Positions 1 through 7,128 are shown, numbered from the stretch's first letter. The stretch is DNA of 8,570 nucleotides from JAICLL01 sp035252155 (GCA_035252155.1 DATFDL010000812.1:1-8570), one strand, 5' to 3'. Program-made: numbers and translations. Notes: a model not told the origin generated them from the sequence alone.

Positions 1-1707
1 TTTCGCGACGTCGCCACTCAGAGCGGACTCGACTTCCGGATGTCATTTCTGCCTGGGGAGCAAGGCGAGAGCTTTAAGATCAACTTATATGATCACGGGT
101 GCGGACTGGCCGTGGCCGACTACGACGGAGACGGCGACGACGACATCTATTTCCTGAACCAACTGGGCGCGAACGCGCTTTACCGCAATTGCGGTGGGAA
201 CTTTGAGAACGTGACGGAGCAGGCCGGGCCGCTCGCCCTGGATGACCGCGTTTGCGTGGGCGCCGCTTTTGGAGATTACGACAACGACGGCGATCAAGAT
301 TTGTATGTCACCAGCACGCGCGGCGGAAACGTACTGTTTGAAAATCAGGGAGATGGCCGGTTTCGCGACGTTACCGAGCAAGCCGGAGTCGTCTGCGTCG
401 CCCATTCCGAGACTCCAGCGTTCTTCGACTGCGACGGCGACGGCGATCTCGATCTGTTCGTCACCAACACGGCGCGCTGGACCACCGAGGAGTTCGACAG
501 CCGCGACCACTACTACCGCGGCGAAAACGATATGCTCGCCCGCCTCTGGGAACCGAGCGATCTCGAAGCGAACGTCCTCTTCCGCAACAACGGCGACGGC
601 ACCTTTGTCGACGCCACCGACGAGGCGGGCCTAAGAGGGGACGGCTGGAGCAGCGATGTCGCGGCATTCGATTACGACGACGACGGCGATCTCGATCTCT
701 TCGTCAACCACATGTTCGGCCAAGGCCGGCTCTATGCAAACGACGGACATGGCCACTTCCACGACGTCACTCGCCACACGTTGAAACAGGTGTCCTACGG
801 CGGCATCGGATGCAAGGCATTCGATTTCAACAACGATGGCCGGCTCGATCTGTTCGTTTCCGACATGCACTCCGACATGTGGCTCGACGCGAACGAGCCG
901 CTCGTGGCAATTCAACCGAAAAAAAAATATCGCTCGGTTCACGGCCCCGCCGCGGACACCAATGTGCTCCTCAGGAAAGAAGACAATGAGCAGTTGCGGC
1001 GTGCAGGGCTGGACCGCGATGAGCTACTCTTCGGGAACACTCTGTTTCGCAACGATGGCGAGGGACGATTTGTCGAGGTTTCGGGCGCCGCCGGGATGGA
1101 AACCTTTTGGCCCTGGGGCGTCGTGGTTGGCGACTTTGATAACGACGGGGATCTCGACGTGTTCTTACCCTCGGGCATGGGCTACCCTTTCGGCTATTAT
1201 CCGTCAAGCTTGATGATGAACCGCGGCGACGGCACGTTTGCCGATTGCGCGGCCAAGGAAGGCATCGAGCCGCCTCTGGGCGGATCGATGCTTGCCGAGC
1301 CGATCGGCGACTCCGCGGCCGCCCGCAGCTCGCGATGCGCCGCGACCGCCGATTTCAATGGCGACGGCCGCGTGGGCTTGGTGGTCAATAACTTCAACGA
1401 CCGGCCCTATTACTTCAAGAATCAGTTTCCACCGAACCACTATGTGTCGTTCCGGCTGTGCGGCAGCCGAAGCAATCGCGACGCGATCGGGACAGTGGTC
1501 AAGCTGCGATTGGGCAACCAGGTGCTCACGCGACAGGTGCAGGCCAATGGCGGATATCTCTCGCAGTCATCCAAGACGCTGCATTTTGGCTTAGGAAGTC
1601 ACGAACGGGTCGATCGCGTCGAAATTCGCTGGCCCAGCGGCCGGCGCCAAACGCTCGAGTCGCCCGCGGTCGATTGTCTGCACGAAGTGGTTGAGCAGCG
1701 AGGTTGA
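1..1707 (+). CDS. FG-GAP/VCBS repeat protein with C-terminal ASPIC/UnbV domain (CRTAC1-like), copy 1, 5'-truncated by window edge
   Basis: The reading frame is open from base 1 and gives 568 residues before TGA at 1705-1707. The next gene is a full-length paralogue whose match to this protein begins at its residue 42, so only about 40 N-terminal residues (probably a membrane anchor) are missing here; the ATG at base 40 is internal. Calcium-binding loops of the DxDxDGxxD type start at bases 118, 274, 427, 670, 823, 1132 and 1351, as expected for a beta-propeller of FG-GAP repeats. The last roughly 70 residues, with NRDAIG, GGYLSQSSKTLHFGLG and VEIRWPSG, match the ASPIC/UnbV domain. Such proteins are usually exported; a role in binding or adhesion is general family knowledge and no substrate can be read here. 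Oddities: the seventh loop is DFNGDGRVG, with Gly at the final acidic ligand; one codon is missing near base 196; ten cysteines against four in copy 2; an A9 run at 919-927. The frame is intact, so I do not call a pseudogene. Confidence 0.9.
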   Translation, partial: FRDVATQSGLDFRMSFLPGEQGESFKINLYDHGCGLAVADYDGDGDDDIYFLNQLGANALYRNCGGNFENVTEQAGPLALDDRVCVGAAFGDYDNDGDQDLYVTSTRGGNVLFENQGDGRFRDVTEQAGVVCVAHSETPAFFDCDGDGDLDLFVTNTARWTTEEFDSRDHYYRGENDMLARLWEPSDLEANVLFRNNGDGTFVDATDEAGLRGDGWSSDVAAFDYDDDGDLDLFVNHMFGQGRLYANDGHGHFHDVTRHTLKQVSYGGIGCKAFDFNNDGRLDLFVSDMHSDMWLDANEPLVAIQPKKKYRSVHGPAADTNVLLRKEDNEQLRRAGLDRDELLFGNTLFRNDGEGRFVEVSGAAGMETFWPWGVVVGDFDNDGDLDVFLPSGMGYPFGYYPSSLMMNRGDGTFADCAAKEGIEPPLGGSMLAEPIGDSAAARSSRCAATADFNGDGRVGLVVNNFNDRPYYFKNQFPPNHYVSFRLCGSRSNRDAIGTVVKLRLGNQVLTRQVQANGGYLSQSSKTLHFGLGSHERVDRVEIRWPSGRRQTLESPAVDCLHEVVEQRG

Positions 1708-1709
1708 CG

Positions 1710-3539
1710 ATGAGCAACTCCTCGAAAACGCTGGCCCAACTGCTGCTGTCAGGTGCGCTGGCGGCGGCCGTGGCCGGCATCTTGTGGTTCGCGGCCCCGC
1801 GGCGCTCGCCCACCGAACCCCGATCGCGGGGCTTTCGAGAGGCGGCGGCGAAAAGTGGCCTTGATTTCCACATGTCGTTTCTGCCGCAAGAGCAGGGCGA
1901 CTCCTTTAAGATCAATCTCTACGATCACGGTTGTGGGCTGGCCGTGGCCGACTACGACGGCGACGGCCACGACGATGTCTATTTCTTGAACCAACTGGGC
2001 GCCAACGCGCTCTATCGCAATCGCGGCGATGGAACGTTTGAAAACGTGACGGAACGAGCCGGGCCGTTGGCGTTGGGCGACCGCGTTTGCGTCGGCGCAG
2101 CCTTCGGCGATTACGACAACGACGGTGACCAGGATTTGTACGTCACCAGCACCCGAGGCGGAAACCTGCTCTTCGAGAACGAGGGTGGCGGCCGGTTTTC
2201 TGAGATCACCGAGCGAGCGGGAGTCGCTTGTGTTGCTCACAGTGAGACGCCGGCCTTCTTCGATTACGACGGCGACGGCAACCTTGATCTCTTTGTCACC
2301 AACACGGCCCGCTGGACCACCGACGAGTTCGACAGCCGCGAACATTACTATCGCGGCGAAACCGATATCTGGACACGAGTCTACAACGTGGAAGACCGAG
2401 AGCCGAACGTGTTGTTTCGCAACAATGGCAACGGCACTTTTACCGACGTCACCGACGAGGCCGGTCTGAAAGGAAACGGCTGGAGCGGCGACGTGGCAAT
2501 CTTCGACTACGACGAAGACGGCGATCTCGACTTGTTTGTCAGCAACATGTTCGGACAAAGCCAGCTTTATGAAAACGACGGGCAAGGTCATTTCAGCGAT
2601 GTCACGCGGCGCACGCTGGGCCGCACGTCGTTCGGCGGCATCGGCTCCAAGGTCTTCGACTTCAACAACGACGGCCGGCTCGACTTGCTGATCTCCGACA
2701 TGCACTCTGATATGTGGATCGACGCTGAGCAGCCCAAGGCAGTCGAGCCGCATAAAAAATATCGCCACCTCATGGGACGCACCGTCGAGGTCAATCCTCG
2801 CCTGGCCGAGAATGACAAGCGGCAGATCGAACGCCTGGGGCTGGACTACGACGACCTGCTGTTTGGCAACAGCCTGTTCCGCAATGACGGCGAAGGGCGA
2901 TTTGCCGAGGTCTCTGACGCGGCGGGCATCGAAACGTTCTGGCCCTGGGGCATCGCGGTGGGCGACTTCGACAACGACGGATATGAAGACGTCTATCTGC
3001 CCTCGGGCATGGGCTATCCGTTCTTTTATTATCCGTCGAGCTTGATGATGAACCAAGGCGACGGCACCTTCGCCGACCGCGCCGCCGATCAAGGAATCGA
3101 GCCGCCCTCTGCCGGGCCGTCTTTGCCCGAATGGGTCGGCGGCTCGCCGGCCGCCCGCAGTTCGCGGTGCGCCGTAACCGCCGATTTTGACGGCGATGGG
3201 CGATTGGAGTTGATGGTCAACAACTTTAACGACCATCCGTATTATTTCAAAAATCGATTCGCTCCACGCCATTACATCGCCATCCGCCTGCAAGGCACGC
3301 AGAGCAACCGAGACGCCATCGGCGCAGTCGTCAAACTACATGTCGGCGATCAGATCTTCACGCGGCAGGTATCTCCCAGCGGCGGATACCTCTCGCAGTC
3401 GTCCAAAACGCTGCACTTTGGCTTGGGCGACCATGATCGGATCGACAGCATCGAAATCCGCTGGCCTCGCGGTAGGCGGCAAACGCTCGAAGCGCTCGCA
3501 GTCGACCGCCTGCACGAAGTCATCGAGCCGGAGAATTGA
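1710..3539 (+). CDS. FG-GAP/VCBS repeat protein with C-terminal ASPIC/UnbV domain (CRTAC1-like), copy 2, complete
   Basis: A 609-residue protein. I chose ATG 1710 over the in-frame TTG at 1704 because GAGG at 1700-1703 sits 6 bases before it. Residues 8-29 are hydrophobic and followed by Arg-Arg: a signal anchor or signal peptide with no lipobox cysteine, placing the rest outside the cytoplasmic membrane. Seven calcium loops begin at residues 81, 134, 185, 266, 317, 419 and 492, all with acidic ligands kept. FG-GAP-type strands such as GDGTFENVTERAG and NGTFTDVTDEAG lie between them. The ASPIC/UnbV domain spans about residues 530-596 (NRDAIG, GGYLSQSSKTLHFGLG, IEIRWPRG). A conserved SDMHSDMW stretch lies at 329-336, just before the region differing most from copy 1. 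It starts 2 bases after copy 1 ends and 3 bases before the small membrane gene, so the genes are probably co-transcribed. The fold is certain by motif. The function is not known; export with, or contact with, the downstream ABC transporter is inference from gene order. Confidence 0.92.
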   Translation: MSNSSKTLAQLLLSGALAAAVAGILWFAAPRRSPTEPRSRGFREAAAKSGLDFHMSFLPQEQGDSFKINLYDHGCGLAVADYDGDGHDDVYFLNQLGANALYRNRGDGTFENVTERAGPLALGDRVCVGAAFGDYDNDGDQDLYVTSTRGGNLLFENEGGGRFSEITERAGVACVAHSETPAFFDYDGDGNLDLFVTNTARWTTDEFDSREHYYRGETDIWTRVYNVEDREPNVLFRNNGNGTFTDVTDEAGLKGNGWSGDVAIFDYDEDGDLDLFVSNMFGQSQLYENDGQGHFSDVTRRTLGRTSFGGIGSKVFDFNNDGRLDLLISDMHSDMWIDAEQPKAVEPHKKYRHLMGRTVEVNPRLAENDKRQIERLGLDYDDLLFGNSLFRNDGEGRFAEVSDAAGIETFWPWGIAVGDFDNDGYEDVYLPSGMGYPFFYYPSSLMMNQGDGTFADRAADQGIEPPSAGPSLPEWVGGSPAARSSRCAVTADFDGDGRLELMVNNFNDHPYYFKNRFAPRHYIAIRLQGTQSNRDAIGAVVKLHVGDQIFTRQVSPSGGYLSQSSKTLHFGLGDHDRIDSIEIRWPRGRRQTLEALAVDRLHEVIEPEN

Positions 3540-3542
3540 GCT

Positions 3543-3896
3543 ATGAGCGGGCAAACAAACTCCGTGGGAACGTTTCGCGAGAATGCCGTGCTGCTCGCGA
3601 TCGTCGCAGGCGCCGTCGCAGCGGCGGCCCTGGTGGTTTGCGATGCGCTTGTCGCCAGAAACACGAAGGGCGCCGGCGACCGAAGCGTGGAGTTTCAATC
3701 GCTGGTGCGCGGTCTCGGTTTCGGCTGCCAGTGCGACCTGGGTCATGGCGTGCGCCAGTTCGACCCCCGCTTGCAGAACGGCGAGCCGTACCGTTTTTCC
3801 GGCTCAACTTTTGGACAAAAGCGATGCCGTTGGCATCCCCTGATGATCTTCCCGGCGCCGCCGGCCGCTACAGATGCTGGGCGGTCTGAGGAGTAA
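3543..3896 (+). CDS. Small single-pass membrane protein with Cys/His-rich extracytoplasmic segment, function unknown
   Basis: I do not recognise this 117-residue protein. ATG 3543 is preceded by GGAG at 3530-3533 with a 9-base gap, a good start. Residues 14-38 form one hydrophobic helix ending in Asp-Ala-Leu-Val-Ala-Arg. The remaining 75 or so residues probably lie outside the cytoplasmic membrane. This tail begins with a basic/acidic linker and then holds GFGCQCDLGHG (residues 59-69), a polar stretch FDPRLQNGEPYRF (73-85) and CRWHP (95-99). Cys62, Cys64 and Cys95 with His68 and His98 could form a metal site or disulfides; that is inference only, and there is no CxxCH heme motif. Gaps of 3 bases to the gene before and 4 bases to the permease after make co-transcription and translational coupling very likely, which is the main argument that it is a real gene and an accessory part of the same system. 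Confidence 0.75.
   Translation: MSGQTNSVGTFRENAVLLAIVAGAVAAAALVVCDALVARNTKGAGDRSVEFQSLVRGLGFGCQCDLGHGVRQFDPRLQNGEPYRFSGSTFGQKRCRWHPLMIFPAPPAATDAGRSEE
3888..3893 (+). promoter_or_regulatory. Ribosome binding site that fixes the permease start at 3901
   Basis: GAGGAG at 3888-3893 is a near-perfect anti-16S match and lies 7 bases before ATG 3901. The alternative in-frame ATG at 3874 would overlap the upstream gene by 23 bases and has no such motif close by. The site lies within the last codons of the upstream small membrane gene, so ribosomes ending there at 3896 could restart at 3901. Confidence 0.75.
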
Positions 3897-3900
3897 GATC

Positions 3901-5091
3901 ATGTCGTGGCTGCACGTCGCTCGCACAGGTGTCACGGCCTTGGTGCTGCACCCGTGGCGCTCCATTGCCACCGTGGTTTGCCTGATCGCCGTCCTTGTGC
4001 CGTATATCGCCGGGCTGGGTATCGCGGCTGGCTTGGCCCGAGACGCCGCTGTTTCGCTCGACGCCGGCGCCGATCTTTATGTCACCGGCCGGCAGTTCGG
4101 CCGCGGCGTGCCGCTACCACGCTCCAGCGTTGAGCAGATTGCCAAACTGCCAGGAGTAGCCGCCGTTGTGCCTCGGGTCGTTGGTCCCATCGTCCTGGGC
4201 CGCGAGCACCATCGGGCGGTGGTGGTGGGCCTCCCACCAGAGCACATGCCCTCTGAAGCTGATTGTATCGAAGGCCGACTGTTTCAGGCCGGTCCTGCTC
4301 AGGAACTGGTGCTGGGCAGCGGGCTGGCCTCGCGGCTCAAGCTCAAAGTCGGTTCGCTCGTGCCACCCTTCTACCGAAATCGCGCCGGCGAGCACGTTTC
4401 GGAAGTTGTCGGGGTCTTCACGCCCGATGCACCCGTGTGGCAGGCCAATCTGGTATTCGCGTCGCTCGGCACTGCCGCCGCCATTTTCGATCAGCCCGAA
4501 CTGGTCACCGAGGCATTGGTCTATTGCCGGCCGGGCCAACGCGAGCGGGTGGCCAGCCGGATCCGTCAACAGATCGAATGGCGATCGCCCGACGGCCAAA
4601 TGCGCATCGCCACTAGCGCCACCGACCACGGCGAATTGGAAACACTTTGTCGCGAAGCCGCCGCGCATCGCGACGGCATTTTTCACTTGCATTGTATCCT
4701 GGCGTGTTCGGTGGCCATTCTGGCCGTGCTCGTCACGAGCGGATACGGTTCGACGGAGCGATCCCGAGAAGTCGGCATCCTCAAGGCGATCGGCTGGCAA
4801 ACTGACGAAGTCATGCTGCGCAGTGCGGCCGAAAGCTTGTTGCTTAGCCTTGCGGGGGCAGCAATATCCGTCTGGACTGCGTGGCTTTGGCTCCGCGTGT
4901 TCAACGGTTATGGCATCGCCGGGCTGTTTCTACCCGGCCTCGCTCGCGGCGAACCGGTGCGAGTTCCTTTTTCATTGGTCCCCACGCCGGTCTTGTTGGC
5001 CATTTTGCTGGCTTGGGCCGTCGTGACCAGCGGCAGCCTCTATACAACTTGGCGCATGGCAACTGCGCCGCCCGTCGCGGCCATGCGATAA
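3901..5091 (+). CDS. ABC transporter permease, FtsX/MacB/LolC type
   Basis: A 396-residue protein with the MacB/LolC layout. There is one transmembrane helix at about residues 22-44, then an extracytoplasmic domain to about 258 (MacB periplasmic core type, including LPGVAAVVPR near 83-92). Three further helices lie near 260-281, 310-333 and 359-382. The FtsX-domain signature STERSREVGILKAIGW at about 284-299 is the conserved cytoplasmic loop that meets the ATPase. The C-terminus APPVAAMR resembles the usual DPxEALR ending of the family. These permeases do not form a classical channel: they pass ATP-driven movement to the periplasmic side to extrude lipoproteins, peptides or drugs, or to activate envelope enzymes. 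The partner ATPase follows at 5141. The client cannot be told from sequence; the co-encoded FG-GAP proteins and the Cys/His protein are the natural candidates. Start chosen by the GAGGAG site at 3888-3893. Confidence 0.9.
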   Translation: MSWLHVARTGVTALVLHPWRSIATVVCLIAVLVPYIAGLGIAAGLARDAAVSLDAGADLYVTGRQFGRGVPLPRSSVEQIAKLPGVAAVVPRVVGPIVLGREHHRAVVVGLPPEHMPSEADCIEGRLFQAGPAQELVLGSGLASRLKLKVGSLVPPFYRNRAGEHVSEVVGVFTPDAPVWQANLVFASLGTAAAIFDQPELVTEALVYCRPGQRERVASRIRQQIEWRSPDGQMRIATSATDHGELETLCREAAAHRDGIFHLHCILACSVAILAVLVTSGYGSTERSREVGILKAIGWQTDEVMLRSAAESLLLSLAGAAISVWTAWLWLRVFNGYGIAGLFLPGLARGEPVRVPFSLVPTPVLLAILLAWAVVTSGSLYTTWRMATAPPVAAMR

Positions 5092-5096
5092 GGTTC

Positions 5097-5113
5097 CTCT
5101 CCCGCCGGGAGAG
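5097..5113 (+). repeat. Perfect short hairpin in the permease-ATPase spacer
   Basis: CTCTCCC, loop GCC, GGGAGAG: a 7-bp perfect stem with a 3-base loop, starting 5 bases after the permease stop. No T-run follows, so it is not a typical intrinsic terminator. It is followed by CTTCGGTGAGG. It may be an RNA-stabilising or attenuating hairpin inside the operon, or one copy of a dispersed GC-rich palindromic repeat; the sequence alone does not decide. Confidence 0.55.
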
Positions 5114-5140
5114 CTTCGGTGAGGCCCAACGAAAACTTCC

Positions 5141-5788
5141 ATGCCCTTGTTCGATACACGCTCGGTCAGCAAGATTTACCGCCGCGGTTCCGCGCGCGAG
5201 ATTCGAGCACTCGACGCCGTCTCACTGACGATCGAAAAGGGAACGTGCTGCGCGCTGGCCGGCGCGTCAGGGTCGGGCAAGAGCACGTTGCTGGCCTTGC
5301 TCGGTGCGCTCGATCGACCCACGGCTGGCGAGGTGATCTTCGAGGGCCGCACCTTGGCGGGACTGTCCGACGTGGGCCTGACTCGTATTCGCCGCCGCTT
5401 GGGCTTTGTCTTTCAAAACTTTTCGCTTCTGCCGCGGCTGCGCGTCTGGGAGAACGTGAGCTATCCGCTCGTTCCGCGCGGCATCAGCAGCGCTCGCCGG
5501 CTCGCCCGGGCGCAAGAGCTGCTCGAACCGCTGGGGCTGGGCGACCGGCTTGACGACTTGGCGGCCGAGCTAAGCGGCGGCGAACAGCAGCGGGTCGCGG
5601 TCGCGCGCGCCTTGGCTGGCGAACCAATGGCGCTCTTGGCCGACGAGCCTACGAGCCAACTTGATCAGGAGGCCGCCGAGCGGCTCTGGGCCACCTTCGA
5701 CGATCTCGCCCGCCGCGGCATGACCCTGGTGATTTGCAGCCATGATCCCCGGTTTCTCACCCGAGCCTCGCAAGTAGTGCGGCTGTGA
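5141..5788 (+). CDS. ABC transporter ATP-binding protein, LolD/MacB type
   Basis: A 215-residue single-domain ATPase with every diagnostic motif. Walker A is GASGSGKST (41-49), the Q-loop Gln92 lies in FVFQNFSLLPRL, the signature is LSGGEQQRVAVARAL (144-158), Walker B is MALLADEP with Asp168-Glu169, the D-loop is SQLD (172-175), and the switch His is 201 in ICSHD. The LLPRLRVWENV segment is typical of the o228/LolD/MacB subgroup, which works with FtsX-type permeases such as the gene just upstream. It should act as a homodimer on the cytoplasmic face and power that permease. The start at ATG 5141 lacks a purine-rich site at normal distance; GAGG at 5121-5124 is 16 bases away, so translation may be SD-independent. 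It is the last gene of the plus-strand run. No frameshift or missing catalytic residue is seen. Confidence 0.95.
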   Translation: MPLFDTRSVSKIYRRGSAREIRALDAVSLTIEKGTCCALAGASGSGKSTLLALLGALDRPTAGEVIFEGRTLAGLSDVGLTRIRRRLGFVFQNFSLLPRLRVWENVSYPLVPRGISSARRLARAQELLEPLGLGDRLDDLAAELSGGEQQRVAVARALAGEPMALLADEPTSQLDQEAAERLWATFDDLARRGMTLVICSHDPRFLTRASQVVRL

Positions 5789-5820
5789 AACGCATGCTGG
5801 AATGGAGACCGCGTCTAAGC

Positions 5821-5838
5821 AACGGAGTGAATTCCGTT
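5821..5838. terminator. Candidate bidirectional terminator between the convergent operons
   Basis: AACGGA, six-base loop, TCCGTT form a perfect 6-bp inverted repeat in the 50-base gap between the ATPase stop (5788) and the hemL stop (5839). The position is right for ending both transcripts. The stem is short and only about half GC, and no real T-run follows on either strand (TTGCTT on the minus side), so the call is weak. Confidence 0.35.
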
Positions 5839-7128
5839 CTACGAGTTGCGCAGCGCCGCGCAGGCGGCGGCGAGGGTGTGGTCGATATCGGCCTCGGTGT
5901 GAGCGGCCGAAATAAAGAGCGCCTCGTACTGACTGCATGGCATGTAGACGCCGCGCTCGATCAAGCGCCAAAAATATCGGGCAAAAGCGCCGGTGTCGGC
6001 GCGGCTGGCGGCGGTCCAATTCTCTACCGGCCCGGGGTGAAAGAAGAGTGTGAGCATGCTGCCCACGCGGGCCGTGCAACAGGTCGCTCCCGCCGCTCGG
6101 GTGGCGGCCAGCAGGCCCGCTTCGAGCTTTTCTCCCAAGTGCTCCAGCCGTTCGTAAGGCGGATCGTCGCGCAGTTGCTGCAAGGTGGCGATGCCCGCCG
6201 CCGTGGCCAGCGGATTGCCGGACAAGGTGCCGGCTTGAAACACCTTGCCGGCCGGCAGCACGTGGTCCATGATCTCAGCCCGTCCGCCATAAGCGCCCAC
6301 CGGCAAACCACCGCCCACAATCTTGCCCAGCGTCGTCAAATCGGGCATGACGCCAAAGCGGGCCTGGGCGCCGCCATACGCCACGCGAAAGCCGGTCATC
6401 ACTTCGTCGAAGATCAACAACGCGCCGGCCGCGTGCGTCTGCTCGCGCAGGGCATGCAGAAACGCCGCCGACGGAACGACGCACCCCATGTTGCCCACCA
6501 CCGGCTCGACAATCACTCCGGCGACTCTCGGGCCGTGCTCGGCAAAGGCCCGGGCCAGGCCGTCGCAATCGTTGTATTCGAGCACCAGTGTGTCGCGGGT
6601 CGTGCCGGGCGTGACGCCGGGCGAGTTGGGTACGCCCAGTGTGGCGGCCGAGCTGCCGGCCGCCACCAGCAGACTATCGACGTGCCCGTGGTAGTTGCCT
6701 GCGAATTTAACGATCAGCTCACGGCCCGTGAAGCCGCGGGCCAGGCGGAGGGCGCTCATCGTGGCCTCGGTGCCCGAATTCACGAGCCGTACCTTGTCGA
6801 TCGACGGCACGGCCTCGACGATCAGCTCGGCAAGCTCACTTTCGGCCTCGGTCGGGGCGCCGAAGCTGGTGCCGCGACGGGCGGCCTCGACCACCGCCTC
6901 GGTCACGCGCGGATGGGCGTGGCCCAAAATCATCGGCCCCCACGAGCCGATGTAATCGAGGTAGCGGTGACCGTCGAGATCGAACAGATAAGCGCCTTCG
7001 CCGCGCGAGAAAAAAATCGGCTCGCCGCCCACGCCGCCGAACGCTCGGGCCGGGCTGTTCACCCCGCCGGGTATCAACTGCTTCGCACGGGCAAACGCCC
7101 GGCGGCTCAACTCTCTGCTTTCAACCAT
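5839..7128 (-). CDS. hemL: Glutamate-1-semialdehyde 2,1-aminomutase
   Basis: A 429-residue protein of normal length for the family. It converts glutamate-1-semialdehyde to 5-aminolevulinate, the last step of the C5 route to heme, as a cytoplasmic PLP-dependent dimer. Family marks are: LIPGGVNSPARAF near residue 18; LVNSGTEATMSALRLARG (115-132); NYHGHVDSLL (145-154); Asp241-Glu242 in FDEVMTGFR; the PLP lysine Lys269 in TLGKIVGGGLPVGAYGG; and AGTLSGNPLATAAG (299-312). The start at 7128 is supported by AGGA at 7138-7141 on the minus strand, 9 bases upstream, and by the MVESRELSRRAF N-terminus. A longer in-frame extension to 7296 exists, but it only re-reads hemB sequence. The first 22 bases overlap the end of hemB, indicating translational coupling. 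The use of this gene implies ALA is made from glutamyl-tRNA rather than from glycine and succinyl-CoA. Confidence 0.97.
   Translation of the reverse strand: MVESRELSRRAFARAKQLIPGGVNSPARAFGGVGGEPIFFSRGEGAYLFDLDGHRYLDYIGSWGPMILGHAHPRVTEAVVEAARRGTSFGAPTEAESELAELIVEAVPSIDKVRLVNSGTEATMSALRLARGFTGRELIVKFAGNYHGHVDSLLVAAGSSAATLGVPNSPGVTPGTTRDTLVLEYNDCDGLARAFAEHGPRVAGVIVEPVVGNMGCVVPSAAFLHALREQTHAAGALLIFDEVMTGFRVAYGGAQARFGVMPDLTTLGKIVGGGLPVGAYGGRAEIMDHVLPAGKVFQAGTLSGNPLATAAGIATLQQLRDDPPYERLEHLGEKLEAGLLAATRAAGATCCTARVGSMLTLFFHPGPVENWTAASRADTGAFARYFWRLIERGVYMPCSQYEALFISAAHTEADIDHTLAAACAALRNS

Larger units (their letters stand above)
1..3539 (+). repeat. Tandem gene duplication: bases 1-1707 and 1833-3539 are diverged direct repeats
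   Basis: The translated stretches starting FRDVATQSGLDF (base 1) and FREAAAKSGLDF (base 1833) align along their whole length and both contain exactly 568 codons. A one-codon loss in copy 1 near base 196 is offset by a one-codon gain in the variable part after base 883. Identity is roughly three quarters of residues by eye. Many synonymous sites differ too, so this is an established duplication and not an assembly artefact. The first 41 residues of copy 2 (bases 1710-1832) should have a counterpart upstream of the window. Confidence 0.9.

Noticed and set aside
118..1377. Recurring GAC/GGC-rich blocks that look like a DNA repeat array
   Set aside because: Spacing is irregular and every block encodes a DxDxDGxxD calcium loop in frame, so these are protein repeats and not CRISPR or satellite repeats.
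1710..1832. Possible lipoprotein signal at the start of FG-GAP copy 2
   Set aside because: The hydrophobic segment contains no cysteine, so there is no lipobox; a signal anchor or non-lipoprotein signal peptide is the better reading.
1749..3293. 514-codon open frame on the minus strand opposite FG-GAP copy 2
   Set aside because: Its residues are low-complexity Val/Ala runs that mirror the Asp/Gly-rich calcium loops of the plus-strand gene. The plus frame has clear domains, so this is a codon-bias shadow.
3874..3900. Upstream ATG adding nine residues to the permease
   Set aside because: It has no ribosome site at proper distance, overlaps the previous gene by 23 bases, and the ATG at 3901 has an excellent GAGGAG.
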